A stretch of 64,000 nt of DNA from Tardiphaga robiniae (GCF_001618955.1 NZ_LVYV01000012.1:186001-250000), one strand, 5' to 3'. Positions 52,497 to 61,987 are shown, counted from the stretch's first letter. Notes: generated by a model not told the origin, from the sequence alone. Made by a program: numbers and translations.

Positions 52497-53389
52497 AAAA
52501 CGCTGTGAGTTTCGTTCGTCGTTTCGCCGTCACCGCGCTGGCCGTCGTCGCCGCGCTCGCGGTGGGGCGCTATCTCTGGGTCTATTACATGGATGCGCCG
52601 TGGACACGTGACGGCCGCGTCCGCGCCGACGTGGTCACCGTGGCGCCGGATGTGTCCGGTTTCGTCACCGAGATCTTGGTGCGTGACAATCAGAAGGTGA
52701 CGCGCGGCGATGTCATCATGCGGATCGACCGCGCGCGCTTCGGGCTGGCGCTGCAGCAGGCCGAGGCGGTCGTGGCCGGTCGCAAGGCCAGCCTTGAGCA
52801 GGCCGATTTGGATCTGAAGCGCTACAATGACCTTACCACCGCGGCGGTATCGCAGCAGAAGAAGGAGCAGGTGCTGGCGACGCAACTCCTCGCCAAGGCA
52901 TCACTGGATCAGGCTGTTGCCGATCAGGCGGTGGCGCAGCTCAATCTCGATCGCAGCGAGGTTCATGCGCCCGTCTCGGGCGTGATCTCCAACATGGACC
53001 TGCGCCCGGGCACCTATGTCACGGCCGGCAAGGGCGTGATGGCATTGGTCGATACGGCGAGCCTGCATGTCGATGGCTATTTCGAAGAGACCAAGCTGTC
53101 TCGGATTCATGTCGGCGATCCCGTCCATATTCACTTGATGGGCGATGCCGCCAAGCTTACCGGCCATGTCGAGAGCGTCGCCGCCGGCATCGAGGATCGC
53201 GACCGCGCGGAAGGCAGCAACCTCCTGGCCAATGTGACGCCGACCTTCAGCTGGGTTCGCCTCGCCCAGCGCGTGCCGGTGCGTATCGCGCTGGATCCGG
53301 TGCCGGCCGGCGCGACACTGGTCGCAGGGCGCACGGCCACGGTGGAGATCCTGCCGGGCAACGGGACGACGGTGGCGAAGGCGAATTGA
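52493..53389 (+). CDS. HlyD family periplasmic adaptor (AaeA/EmrA-like)
   Basis: 298-aa membrane-fusion protein anchored by a helix at residues ~8-30, linking the FUSC pump to an outer-membrane channel. The lipoyl half-motifs (VAPDVSGFVTEILVRDNQKV and VHAPVSGVISNMDLRPGTYV) flank the coiled coil (~85-150). The ATG at 52493 (MKNAVSFVRR) overlaps the DUF1656 stop and is preferred over in-frame codons upstream. No outer-membrane channel gene is in the window. Confidence 0.9.
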   Translation: MKNAVSFVRRFAVTALAVVAALAVGRYLWVYYMDAPWTRDGRVRADVVTVAPDVSGFVTEILVRDNQKVTRGDVIMRIDRARFGLALQQAEAVVAGRKASLEQADLDLKRYNDLTTAAVSQQKKEQVLATQLLAKASLDQAVADQAVAQLNLDRSEVHAPVSGVISNMDLRPGTYVTAGKGVMALVDTASLHVDGYFEETKLSRIHVGDPVHIHLMGDAAKLTGHVESVAAGIEDRDRAEGSNLLANVTPTFSWVRLAQRVPVRIALDPVPAGATLVAGRTATVEILPGNGTTVAKAN

Positions 53390-53392
53390 GGA

Positions 53393-54484
53393 TCAAGCGA
53401 GCGTGTCCGGCTCCGGCGCAGTATCCAGCAGCATGGCCTCGAACCGTGCGCGGATCTCGCGGGGCGTGGCACCGAAGCGCTTCTTGAAGGTGCGGTTGAA
53501 ATAAGAGAGGTCGCCGAAGCCGACCTCGAAGGCGATGGTGCTGACGGCGCGATCCCCGCGGTTGCCGTCGCGCAGCATATGGAAGGCGCGCTCGAGCCGA
53601 CGCTCCAGCAGATAGTCCGAGAATGTCCGGCCTTCGGCCTCGAACAGTTTCTGGAAGTAGCGTGCGGTCACGCCATGCGTCGTCGCCAGCCGTTCCAGTG
53701 ATAGCGTCGGCTGGCTGAGGCTGGCCTCGATATCGGCCTTAAGCGACAGCAGGCTGATGGTCGGCCGATCCTGGCGCCATGCCGCGCGCCGCGCCGGCGC
53801 ATCGGCCTCATCGATCATGGTGGCGACGAGGCCGTTCATATAATCGATGGCAAGGCCCGTCAGCGCGGCCGAATTCATCGGCAGCAAGCCGCGCATCACC
53901 GCGGCGGCGTAATGGCCGAGCGCGATCAGTCCGCCATTGTCATGGGCGATGTGGCGCAACCCGGTATGGCCGTTGCTGGGGAGTAGCAGGCAGTCGACAC
54001 GGCTCACATCATTCATGATGAAGGTGGTGGCGCGGCCGGGATCGAGAATGATCGCCTCGCGTGGCATGCATGTCTGGCGCTGGCCATCCTGCTGGACGAT
54101 CACGACGCCGTCCGAGGGGCGCAGCACAAGAATGTCCTGCAGCGAGTCGACGCCAGTCGTGGCGGTATCGTCGTCGGGCATGGTCCAAAGCGGTGCGGGA
54201 TCGAAACACGACATCAGTCCGAGATGCGGCTGCATCCGCAGGATCGCCTTCGACTGGAACGGCGCTGCGCGAAACGATCCCAGCGAATTGCGCTGCACGG
54301 TCTTCCACGGCAGGCGGCTCTCAAGCGGCTTGCGCAGGGTGTCATCGATATCGTCGGCAACCAGCCAGAGCGGCACGAGCGGACAATCGGGAGCGGCATC
54401 GACGCAGGATGAGGACCGCGACTGATGCGCGTTTGCCACAGCATCGAATCCAAACCGCTTCGTTCGCTCCAGTCCGACTATCAA
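53393..54484 (-). CDS. AraC family regulator of the siderophore locus
   Basis: 363-aa regulator with an N-terminal AraC-binding-like domain and a C-terminal HTH_18 (~260-355: LSLERLATTHGVTARYFQKLFEAEGRTF, IAFEVGFGDLSYFNRTFKKRFGATPREIR). It is divergent from a TonB siderophore receptor, the arrangement of PchR/YbtA-type regulators that activate uptake when the siderophore enters. The TTG at 54484 is the first possible start; a GTG at 54439 is an alternative. The N-terminal 35 residues are not typical and may not be translated. Confidence 0.8.
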   Translation of the reverse strand: MIVGLERTKRFGFDAVANAHQSRSSSCVDAAPDCPLVPLWLVADDIDDTLRKPLESRLPWKTVQRNSLGSFRAAPFQSKAILRMQPHLGLMSCFDPAPLWTMPDDDTATTGVDSLQDILVLRPSDGVVIVQQDGQRQTCMPREAIILDPGRATTFIMNDVSRVDCLLLPSNGHTGLRHIAHDNGGLIALGHYAAAVMRGLLPMNSAALTGLAIDYMNGLVATMIDEADAPARRAAWRQDRPTISLLSLKADIEASLSQPTLSLERLATTHGVTARYFQKLFEAEGRTFSDYLLERRLERAFHMLRDGNRGDRAVSTIAFEVGFGDLSYFNRTFKKRFGATPREIRARFEAMLLDTAPEPDTLA

Positions 54485-54573
54485 TTCACCGAGTCCAAGT
54501 CATGCAATGGGCTGTGCCGTATCGCTGTGACGATAGACGGAATGCACAGGCGTAAGAAGAGTAAAGCCGCGGC

Positions 54574-54593
54574 TGGAATTTACATTGATTCCA
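54574..54593. promoter_or_regulatory. Inverted repeat upstream of the siderophore receptor
   Basis: TGGAAT-N8-ATTCCA, a perfect 6-bp inverted repeat between the AraC gene and the receptor start at 54676. It may be a regulator site; AraC proteins often prefer direct repeats, so a Fur-like or other regulator is possible. Confidence 0.4.
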
Positions 54594-54675
54594 AACTACT
54601 GCGGCCTCGGTCGAATTGACCGGCTCGGTTTCTCCAGTGCTTCGTCGCCACGAACATACGGAAGATTCCGAGCTC

Positions 54676-56880
54676 ATGCGTTACAGCCAGTTCCTTCTCA
54701 TCCCCGCCGTCGGGTTCATGTCGTCGCAAGCCGTGGCGCAGCAGAGCGCTGGTGTCACGCTCGACGAGATCACGGTAACGGCCGCGCGTGCCCAGCGCTC
54801 GATTTCGGATATTCCGCAGACCGTGCAGGTGATCGACCAAAAGGAAATCGACGAACAGCTCAAGCAGAGTGGCAGCGCATCCGCGCTGCTGGCCAAATTG
54901 CTGCCGGGCTTCTCGGTGTCGAACCAGACCATCTCCGGCGCTTCCGAAAGCTATCGCGGCCGCGACCTCCTGGTGCTGATGGACGGCGTGCCGCTGACGA
55001 CGCCGCTCCGCGACGTCTCGCGCGTCCTGTCGCTGATCGATCTAAATTCCGTCGAGCGCATCGAACTGGTCGCTGGTGCATCGAGCCTCTATGGCGCCGG
55101 CGCGACAGGCGGTACGGTGAATTTCGTCACCAAGAAAGCGCAGCCGGGCGGTCCGCGCGTCAGCGTCAACACGGCGCTGCGCACCTTCACCGCAGATCCC
55201 GGCGGTTCGCTGGCACCCGAGCTGTCGGCCAGCGTCAGCGGCAAGCACACTAATGGCATCGACTATGTGTTCGTCGGCAGCGGCCGCGGCGCGCAGAAGA
55301 CCTATGATGGCGCGGGCCGTGAACAGCCATCGGACGCCATGCTCGGCCAGGGAGGCGGCGATCGCCTTGCCAGCGGTAATTTCCTGGGCAAGATCGGTTA
55401 CGATTTCGATGGCGGCAAGCGCATCGAAGCCTCGATCAGCCAGTTCTATCTCGACCAGACGCCGAAATACCTCACCGACTATTCCGGCGCCTATGCGAAG
55501 CCGGATTTCACCAAGCCCTATACCGGGCAGAGCGTGCTCGAAGATTCGCGCTCGTTCCAATTGCGCTATAGCGATACCGACTTCGTGCTCGGCAATCTCA
55601 GCGTGGTCGGCTTCTATAACGACATCAAGAAGCGCTTCAACTATTCGGAGTTCTCCTATCCCTATAACTCGCTGGTCTATTATTCCGGCAACCCGCTGAG
55701 CCCGACCAGCCCCGCCAACCAGACTACGCTGTATTCCGAACGCGGTGGCGTCAATCTGACGATCGATACGCCGCTCGACCGCATCTGGAACGGCGCCAAG
55801 GTGACCTGGGGTACCGACGTCGTCCATGACAAGACATGGCAGACACTGACCGATGGACGCGATGTCTTCACGCCGTTGACCCAGGTGACGACCGCCGGAT
55901 TTGCATTGGTACAAGTCCCGATCACCGATCGGCTGACCGCGCGCGGCGGCGTTCGCTACGAGCATTTCGATCTCAGCGTCGACGACTTCCTGCGTCCGGC
56001 CGCCTATGCCGCGATCTCGCCCGTGACGCGCTTCGTTCTGCCGGCGCTCAATGTTATCGGCGGCCAGTACGAATATGCCTCGCCGACCTACAATCTCGGC
56101 GCGACCTTCAAGCTGAACAACAAAATCGATCTGTTCGGTGGTTTCTCACAGGGCTATGCGCTGCCGGATGTCGGCGCCTATACGCGCCGCGCCGGCCTGT
56201 CATCCACGGCCTTTGCCTGTCCGGTAGCGACGCCGAACTGCCTGCCGTTGGCGCGCCAGACCATCTCCTTCACCTCGATCGCGCCGGAAGCCCAGATCGT
56301 CAATAACTACGAGATCGGCATTCGCGGCGGCGACGGCCCCTACAAGGGCAGCATCACCGGCTTTGTCAGCACCTCCGAGAAGGGCGTGACGTTCGATCCG
56401 GTTACCAACCTGATCTCGCAGCAGAAGGAAATGATCTACGGCGTCGAATATATCGGCGAGATGGCGATCAACCGGAGTTTCACGCTGGGTACCACGATCG
56501 GCTACAAGGAAGGTCGCTACGACACCAACAAGGACGGTGTGCTCGACTCGTGGCTGCCCAACAACCGGATCGGCAGTCCGGTGCGCGGTCTGATCTTCGG
56601 CGACTACCGCTTCGACAACGGCATCAAGCTGCGCGTCGAGGGCGAGGGCTATGCCGCTCGCAATCGCGGCATCAACCTGACCAATACGGTCTATCCCATT
56701 GAAGGCGGCTTTACGATGAATGCCGCGCTGAGCGGGCCGGTCTATGGTGGCGAGGCCTATGCTGCGGTCAACAACCTGTTCGACGCGGAATTGCAGAACC
56801 CGACCGCAACCTCAGTGCGCAACCTGCCGGTCTATTCCTGGGGCCGCACCGTGACGGTCGGCTATCGCAAGACGTTCTAA
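54676..56880 (+). CDS. TonB-dependent siderophore receptor
   Basis: 734-aa outer-membrane receptor for a ferric siderophore. Signal peptide cleaved after AVA (residue ~21); a TonB-box-like DEITVTAA at 30-37; the plug at ~45-160 (SASALLAKLLPGF, YRGRDLLVLMDGVPLTTPLRD, ERIELVAGASSLYGAGATGGTVNF); then the barrel, ending in Phe. The ATG at 54676 is chosen, since upstream codons have no signal-peptide character. It is divergent from an AraC regulator and followed by a small unknown protein and an RhtX-type permease. Confidence 0.87.
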   Translation: MRYSQFLLIPAVGFMSSQAVAQQSAGVTLDEITVTAARAQRSISDIPQTVQVIDQKEIDEQLKQSGSASALLAKLLPGFSVSNQTISGASESYRGRDLLVLMDGVPLTTPLRDVSRVLSLIDLNSVERIELVAGASSLYGAGATGGTVNFVTKKAQPGGPRVSVNTALRTFTADPGGSLAPELSASVSGKHTNGIDYVFVGSGRGAQKTYDGAGREQPSDAMLGQGGGDRLASGNFLGKIGYDFDGGKRIEASISQFYLDQTPKYLTDYSGAYAKPDFTKPYTGQSVLEDSRSFQLRYSDTDFVLGNLSVVGFYNDIKKRFNYSEFSYPYNSLVYYSGNPLSPTSPANQTTLYSERGGVNLTIDTPLDRIWNGAKVTWGTDVVHDKTWQTLTDGRDVFTPLTQVTTAGFALVQVPITDRLTARGGVRYEHFDLSVDDFLRPAAYAAISPVTRFVLPALNVIGGQYEYASPTYNLGATFKLNNKIDLFGGFSQGYALPDVGAYTRRAGLSSTAFACPVATPNCLPLARQTISFTSIAPEAQIVNNYEIGIRGGDGPYKGSITGFVSTSEKGVTFDPVTNLISQQKEMIYGVEYIGEMAINRSFTLGTTIGYKEGRYDTNKDGVLDSWLPNNRIGSPVRGLIFGDYRFDNGIKLRVEGEGYAARNRGINLTNTVYPIEGGFTMNAALSGPVYGGEAYAAVNNLFDAELQNPTATSVRNLPVYSWGRTVTVGYRKTF

Positions 56881-56882
56881 GG

Positions 56883-56930
56883 GCGTGATCCCGAAAAGTG
56901 GTCGCCGCTTTTCGGATCAGATCACGCTCA
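56883..56930. repeat. Inverted repeat GCGTGATCCCGAAAAGTGG family
   Basis: GCGTGATC...CCGAAAAGTGG...CTTTTCGG...GATCACGC, a near-perfect short inverted repeat, related to the elements at 32770 and 8094. It lies directly after the receptor stop, inside the operon. Confidence 0.7.
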
Positions 56931-56980
56931 AACAAGACAAACCTTCCAAGGCCACTTCCCAGGGAGTTCTAATTGCCATC

Positions 56981-57349
56981 ATGGTGGATCTGGAGATTGA
57001 TGGGAGCCTGCTGACGCTACGGTTCCTGCCGCCTTACGCGGAGTCGGACGAGCGCGATTATCTGGCCGCGCTGGCCCGGGTCGGCGAGCATGATGCGCCA
57101 TTCGAACTTCTGACCGTGTTCGGGGGCGGCGGGAAACTGTCCGTCGCCGGTGAGCGGGAGCAGGCGCTGTGGTTCAAGGCGACGCGCGGCCATATCTCCG
57201 CGCGCTGCCGTGCTGTGGCTATTGTACGCCCCGGCGCCAACAAGAAGATGGAAGAGACGTTTCAGAAACTCTGGCCGATGCCGCTCGTGGCACTCGAAGA
57301 CGAGAGCGCCGCGCGAGCCTTCCTCGCCGGACATCGGGGTATCGCATGA
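56981..57349 (+). CDS. Small protein of unknown function in the siderophore operon
   Basis: 122-aa soluble protein (MVDLEIDGSLLTLRFLPPY...). Alternating beta-strand/helix pattern with LLTVFGGGGKLSVAGEREQALWFKATRGH (~44-72) and VAIVRPGANKKMEETFQKLWPMP (~79-101) suggests a compact alpha/beta, STAS-like fold, but I do not recognise it. The ATG at 56981 is used; the frame is open upstream through the repeat. It overlaps the permease start (ATGA at 57346), so it is co-translated with the siderophore permease and may aid iron release or siderophore handling. Confidence 0.7.
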   Translation: MVDLEIDGSLLTLRFLPPYAESDERDYLAALARVGEHDAPFELLTVFGGGGKLSVAGEREQALWFKATRGHISARCRAVAIVRPGANKKMEETFQKLWPMPLVALEDESAARAFLAGHRGIA

Positions 57350-58602
57350 ACACCGTCGAGCTTCACGCGGCGGATCCGGTTGCGATTATGGGACGCAAGC
57401 GGCTGTTCGTCGTGCTCGGCGGGCTGTATCTCGCTCAGGCGATCCCGTCCTACCTGTTCGCGGCGGCCCTGCCGCCGATTATGCGCGAGGCCGGTGTGTC
57501 GCGCAGCGAGATCGGCTATCTCAGTCTCTGGTTCCTGCCGCTGCTGCTGAAGTTTTTCTGGGCCCCCGTCGTCGATCGCATTCGTCCCTTCGCGCGGGCG
57601 CATCGTGCCGGCTGGGTGATCGTGACGCAGACGGGCGTGATTATCAGCCTGCTGTGTCTGATCCCGCTCGGCGCAACCAATATCTGGGGCATCATCACGG
57701 TCGGCCTGTTCGGTTCACTGCTGATCTCGACCCAGGACATCGCCACTGACGGCTATGCCGCGAAATATCTCGCGCCGGAGGATCGCGCCATCGGCAATGC
57801 GATTCAGGGCGGCTCGGTGGCCTTCGGTGTCGTGATCGGTGGCACGCTTGGGCTGGTGCTGTATGCGCAGATCGGCTGGACCGGGATGCTGCTGACCATC
57901 GCCGGCTTCTCGCTGATCCCGCTCTTTGCCGCCTTCGCGATGCGCGAGGATGAAGCCGAACAGATCGATCCCGCGAAGCCGCGACCTTCGGTGATGGCCT
58001 TCCTGCGTCGCCGCGAGGTGCGCAACATTCTCTGGATCGCGCTGATCTACCGGATGAGCGAAGGCCTCGTGAAGGCGATGGAAGGCAGCTACCTCGTCGA
58101 TGCCGGCGTGCCGTTGACGCAGATAGGCTATCTCTCGGGTGGTGCCGCGACGACGGCGGGCCTCGCGGGCGCGGCCGGTGCGGCATGGCTGCTGCAGCGT
58201 TGGGGCACCGGTTGGACGCTGGGCCTGCTGGGCATTCTCCGCACCATCTGCTTCGCGCTGTTTACGGCGCATGCGCTGGGTGTGATCTCGGGCTTCTGGC
58301 CGATTTTCGGTGCGGCCGGCTTCCAGACCCTGATCCGCTATATGGAGATCGTTGCGCTCTACAGCCTGTTCATGGCCGCAGCGTCGAAGGATCAGCCGGG
58401 CACCGACTTCACGATTCTCGCCTGCGCCCAGCTGATCATCTATTTCATCGGCTCGATGCTGTCGGGCCGCATCGCCGATCTGTTCGGCTATGGGACGCTG
58501 TTCAGCGTCGCCACACTGTTGTCGCTGATCGCGGCGATTGCGACGATGCGCATTCTCGCCGCGCAGACATCCGCTAGTTCGAGGCCGGCGCAGCCTGCGT
58601 GA
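57346..58602 (+). CDS. MFS siderophore permease, RhtX/FptX family
   Basis: 418-aa inner-membrane permease with about twelve hydrophobic segments, similar in type to RhtX and FptX, which carry rhizobactin and pyochelin-type ferric siderophores as single-subunit transporters. The ATG at 57346 overlaps the preceding stop; in-frame codons further left lie within the other gene. The last 29 bases overlap the convergent substrate-binding protein gene. Confidence 0.82.
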   Translation: MNTVELHAADPVAIMGRKRLFVVLGGLYLAQAIPSYLFAAALPPIMREAGVSRSEIGYLSLWFLPLLLKFFWAPVVDRIRPFARAHRAGWVIVTQTGVIISLLCLIPLGATNIWGIITVGLFGSLLISTQDIATDGYAAKYLAPEDRAIGNAIQGGSVAFGVVIGGTLGLVLYAQIGWTGMLLTIAGFSLIPLFAAFAMREDEAEQIDPAKPRPSVMAFLRRREVRNILWIALIYRMSEGLVKAMEGSYLVDAGVPLTQIGYLSGGAATTAGLAGAAGAAWLLQRWGTGWTLGLLGILRTICFALFTAHALGVISGFWPIFGAAGFQTLIRYMEIVALYSLFMAAASKDQPGTDFTILACAQLIIYFIGSMLSGRIADLFGYGTLFSVATLLSLIAAIATMRILAAQTSASSRPAQPA

Positions 58603-59548
58603 AGCTGCGGTCCACCGCCTTGCTGACATCGACCTGCTTCGACAGAATTCCGTAGCGCGCGGCGCGATCCGAGGCTTCCTGGAATTCCTTCACCACGCCA
58701 TCGTCGATGGCGATCGGTCGTGTGTCCTGCGCCTTGTAGGCGCGCACCAGCACGTCTTCCGGCAGTTTGGTCAGTTCGGCGGTGTTTTTCGCATAGTCTT
58801 CGATATGCTCGCGCGACCAGTTACGCGCCTTGTTCAGCCGTTGCAGGAAGTCCGTGACGGCCTCCCGCTTGGTGGCGATGGCCTGATCGGAGGCGATGAT
58901 GAAGGTCAGCGTCGGCGTGAGACCGGCACCGTCGGCGACCACGCGTGCGTTATCCTTCAGCACGGCGTAGGAGATGTAGGGCTCCCATACGGCCCAGCCG
59001 TCGATCGAACCGGCGAGAAGTGCAATCTTGGCATCGACGGGACCGAGCGGCGCGAAGGTCGCGTCGGTGATCTTGTAGCCGGCTTTCTCCAGCGTGGCGT
59101 CGATCAGGAACTGGCCCCAGCCGCCGCGTGTGCCGGCGAGGCGCTTGCCCTTGAGATCGGCGGCCGTCTTGATCGGGGAGTCGTTGCGCACGAGGATCGC
59201 CTGCGTATCGGCATTGGCGCGCACGCCGCCGATCGCCTTGATCGACGAGCCGTTGGCATAGACCGTCAGGAAAGCGAGGTCGCCGGTGTGGCCGATATCG
59301 AGCGCGCCGGCATTGATGGCTTCGAGGATCGGCGCGGCCGCAGGGAATTCCGACCACTGGATCTTGTAGGGCAGATCCTTGGTCAGTCCAGCTGCTTCCA
59401 GCAGCGAACGATTGCCACCTTTCTGATCGCCGACGCGCAACGTGATCTGGTCGGCTGCGAAAGCGGACGTAGCAAGCGCTGCGCTGAAGGCTGTGGCGAT
59501 GAGCGTTGATAGCAAACGGCGCGAAGTAGAAGAGGCGGTCATGGTCAT
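58574..59548 (-). CDS. Sulfonate/nitrate-type ABC substrate-binding protein (SsuA-like)
   Basis: 324-aa periplasmic binding protein of the SsuA/NMT1 family. A signal peptide (~12-32, cleaved after AFA) is followed by the family core (VGDQKGGNRSLLEAAGL, EFPAAAPILEAINAGALDIGHTGDLAFL, GWAVWEPYISYAV). ATG codons at 59548 and 59542 are both possible starts. No permease or ATPase gene is adjacent, so it is an orphan; the ligand is probably an alkanesulfonate or similar. Its 3' end overlaps the MFS gene. Confidence 0.8.
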   Translation of the reverse strand: MTMTASSTSRRLLSTLIATAFSAALATSAFAADQITLRVGDQKGGNRSLLEAAGLTKDLPYKIQWSEFPAAAPILEAINAGALDIGHTGDLAFLTVYANGSSIKAIGGVRANADTQAILVRNDSPIKTAADLKGKRLAGTRGGWGQFLIDATLEKAGYKITDATFAPLGPVDAKIALLAGSIDGWAVWEPYISYAVLKDNARVVADGAGLTPTLTFIIASDQAIATKREAVTDFLQRLNKARNWSREHIEDYAKNTAELTKLPEDVLVRAYKAQDTRPIAIDDGVVKEFQEASDRAARYGILSKQVDVSKAVDRSFTQAAPASN

Positions 59549-59821
59549 TTTCTCTGATGCAATGGCGTGCATCAAAGCTACGTTCAGTGCGGTTCCAGTC
59601 AATGAAATGGCTGACTGAATATGATCGCGCGGAGGCAACGAATGTAGCGTTGCTGGAAGTGGCGTGGAAGTTTTGCACTCTCTCGAAATCTGCTGTGTTT
59701 TGGCCCACTTTCAACCTGGGTGCGCATTCCAGCGCAACTCTGCCGCCTTTCCGCCAGAATTCGCTTCCGCGGGGCATTTGGTGCGCCGCAGAATAGCCAC
59801 GAGCGTCAGCCGAAATAGGGA

Positions 59822-61030
59822 ATGGATTACTCCGAACAGACAAAAACCCTGGCGCTATTTCGCAATCGGGCCGTTTGGAGCGCGACGGATTTGGAAGTCG
59901 CCCGGCATTCGGGCCGGGAGCATTTCAAAGTGGGGTGTGTGCTTCAATTGATTTCGTCGCTGACCGTGGGCGGGTCCGAGCGACTGCTGATCAATTTCGC
60001 TGCCAGTTGCACGCCGGGAGAGGACATTCCGCAGGTTTTCGTCGTCATCAACGACTTTTTCCATCCCGACCTCGCTGCCGAGCTCTCCGCGACAGGTCAT
60101 CCGGTCTACTTCCTCAAGCGTCCACCGGGGAACCGCAATCCACGTGTCATTCTAAGCTTACTCAACATCGTCCGCCGTCACGATATTCGTATCATCCATG
60201 CGCATGACAGCGGCGCCAAGCACTTCGCCATGTTAAGTAAATTGTATCGTCCGATGAGTGTCGGCTACACGATTCACAATACCGGCCTCGTCAACGCGTG
60301 GGACCGCGTAAAGCTTCGGCTGCATCAGCGGTTCGTCGATTGGAACATCGCGATCTCTGCTGCGGTCGAGCGTGAATGTGAAGCTGTCAAACTGAAGCGC
60401 CTGTTCAAGGTGCATAACGGCATCCCGCTCGCGACATTCGATAAGGTGGCGCGGCAACGTCGCTTCGGCTCGCCGCTGCGGCTGATCAACGTGGCCCGCA
60501 TCTATCCGAAACAGAAGGGCCAGGACATTCTGATCAAGGCGGTCAGTCTCTGCGCGGCACGCGGGCTCGACATTCGCTGCGATTTTGTCGGCAGCCCACC
60601 GGAGGGCGACGAGTCGACCCTCCTGAGTTTGAAAGCGCAGGCGATCGCCGAAAATGTCGCCGATCGTATTCGCTTTCTGTGTGGGCGCACCGATGTGTGC
60701 CGTCCGCTGGACGAGGCCGATATCTTCGTCCTGCCATCGCGTTTCGAAGGTTTCGGACTGGTGCTGCTCGAAGCCATGGCGGTCGGCCTGCCTGTCATCG
60801 CCGCGGATGTCGATGGCCCGGCCGAACTGCTGGTGGATGGCTCGAACGGTATCAAATTCAAGGTCGGATCCGCCGAGGATCTCGCCGACAAGATCGCGGC
60901 GCTTGCGGCGCAGCCTGAGCTTGCCGCGAAGATCGCAAGGACGGCGAAGGATTTCGTCACCGAATTCGATATCGCCAATATGCGCGACCAGTATTTCGGC
61001 ATCTACGGGCAGATGATGAAGGCGAGCTAG
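59822..61030 (+). CDS. Glycosyltransferase family 4 protein
   Basis: 402-aa GT-B fold enzyme. The N-terminal half (LQLISSLTVGGSERLLINFA, ~41-60) is the acceptor domain; the C-terminal half has RLINVARIYPKQKGQDILIKAV (~219-241) and the EX7E motif EGFGLVLLEAMAVGLPVIA (~307-325). It is probably involved in cell-surface polysaccharide or lipopolysaccharide synthesis. No other polysaccharide genes are nearby. It ends on the shared CTAG with the LysR gene. Confidence 0.85.
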   Translation: MDYSEQTKTLALFRNRAVWSATDLEVARHSGREHFKVGCVLQLISSLTVGGSERLLINFAASCTPGEDIPQVFVVINDFFHPDLAAELSATGHPVYFLKRPPGNRNPRVILSLLNIVRRHDIRIIHAHDSGAKHFAMLSKLYRPMSVGYTIHNTGLVNAWDRVKLRLHQRFVDWNIAISAAVERECEAVKLKRLFKVHNGIPLATFDKVARQRRFGSPLRLINVARIYPKQKGQDILIKAVSLCAARGLDIRCDFVGSPPEGDESTLLSLKAQAIAENVADRIRFLCGRTDVCRPLDEADIFVLPSRFEGFGLVLLEAMAVGLPVIAADVDGPAELLVDGSNGIKFKVGSAEDLADKIAALAAQPELAAKIARTAKDFVTEFDIANMRDQYFGIYGQMMKAS

Positions 61031-61953
61031 CCTGATGTCCTGCGTGGGCGCTTGCCGGTGGCGGCGAGTTTGTCAGCCAGAAATTCCAGCAGCACCTCGA
61101 CGCGGGCAGGGCGCGGGCCGCCCGGTGGCGTGACGAGGTAGACACCGCTCGATGATTGCGACCAGTCCTGCAACACGGCTTCCAGTGCGCCGCTCGCCAA
61201 TGCGTCGCCGACGATGAAATCCGGCAGGTCGCTGATCCCCAAGCCGGCGATCAGCGCAGGCAGCAGCGCCTCGCCATTGTTGACGCGGAGCGGCCCGGCC
61301 GGCCGAACGCTGGCCTGTTCGCCGGCCGCATTGATGAAGTGCCAGACGCCGGGGGTCGAGAGATAGGTGTAGCCAAAGCATTTGTGGTCGGCGAGGTGCA
61401 TGGGATGCGTCGGCCGGCCGTATTTCGCGAAGTAGGACGGCGCGGCCACGATGTAGCGACGCACCGGACGCAGCCGCCGCGCGATCAGGGATGAGTCCGG
61501 CAGTGCGGCGATACGGATCGCGGCGTCAAAACCTTCGCCGATCAGATCGACGGTCGCGTCGCTGAGGCTGAGGTCGATGGAGACCTCCGGATACAGTGCC
61601 AGAAATTCCGGCAGCAGCGGCGCCACTGTATTGGTGCCATAGGTCATCGGCACGGCCAGCCGTACCAGCCCGCGCGGTGTCGCCGACTGCGCCAGTGCCT
61701 CGTTCTCGAGCGCTTCGCCGTCCGCCAGCAATTGCGCAGCCTTCACCGCCAGCGTCTTGCCGGAGTCGGTCAGCGCCAGCCGCCGTGAGGTCCGGTTGAA
61801 CAGTCGTGCGCCCAACCGATCCTCGAGCCGGCCGACCGCCTTGGAGACGGTGGCCTTGGACAGGGTCAGCTCGGCCGCCGCCGCCGCAAAGGACCGCAGC
61901 TCGACCACCTTGGCGAAAATCGCCAGCGCCTCGAAGTCGGGAAGTTTGGGCAT
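61027..61953 (-). CDS. LysR family regulator
   Basis: 308-aa LysR regulator. The winged HTH is at residues ~5-65 (FAAAAAELTLSKATVSKAVGRLEDRLGARLFNRTSR), followed by the effector domain (LVRLAVPMTYGTNTVAPLLPEFLALYPEVSIDLSLSD). The first residues MPKLPDFEALAIFAKVVELRS are typical of the AaeR/DsdC-like group. Divergent from pirin and wrbA, which it probably controls; an inverted repeat of LysR-box type lies just ahead of its start. Confidence 0.85.
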   Translation of the reverse strand: MPKLPDFEALAIFAKVVELRSFAAAAAELTLSKATVSKAVGRLEDRLGARLFNRTSRRLALTDSGKTLAVKAAQLLADGEALENEALAQSATPRGLVRLAVPMTYGTNTVAPLLPEFLALYPEVSIDLSLSDATVDLIGEGFDAAIRIAALPDSSLIARRLRPVRRYIVAAPSYFAKYGRPTHPMHLADHKCFGYTYLSTPGVWHFINAAGEQASVRPAGPLRVNNGEALLPALIAGLGISDLPDFIVGDALASGALEAVLQDWSQSSSGVYLVTPPGGPRPARVEVLLEFLADKLAATGKRPRRTSG

Positions 61954-61963
61954 CTCAAAATCC

Positions 61964-61987
61964 GAAACGATGAGTTTCCATCATTTC
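61964..61987. promoter_or_regulatory. Candidate LysR box
   Basis: GAAACGATG-N6-CATCATTTC: 9-bp inverted arms with one mismatch, between the LysR start (61953) and pirin (62064). It has the T-N11-A type spacing of LysR sites. Confidence 0.5.
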
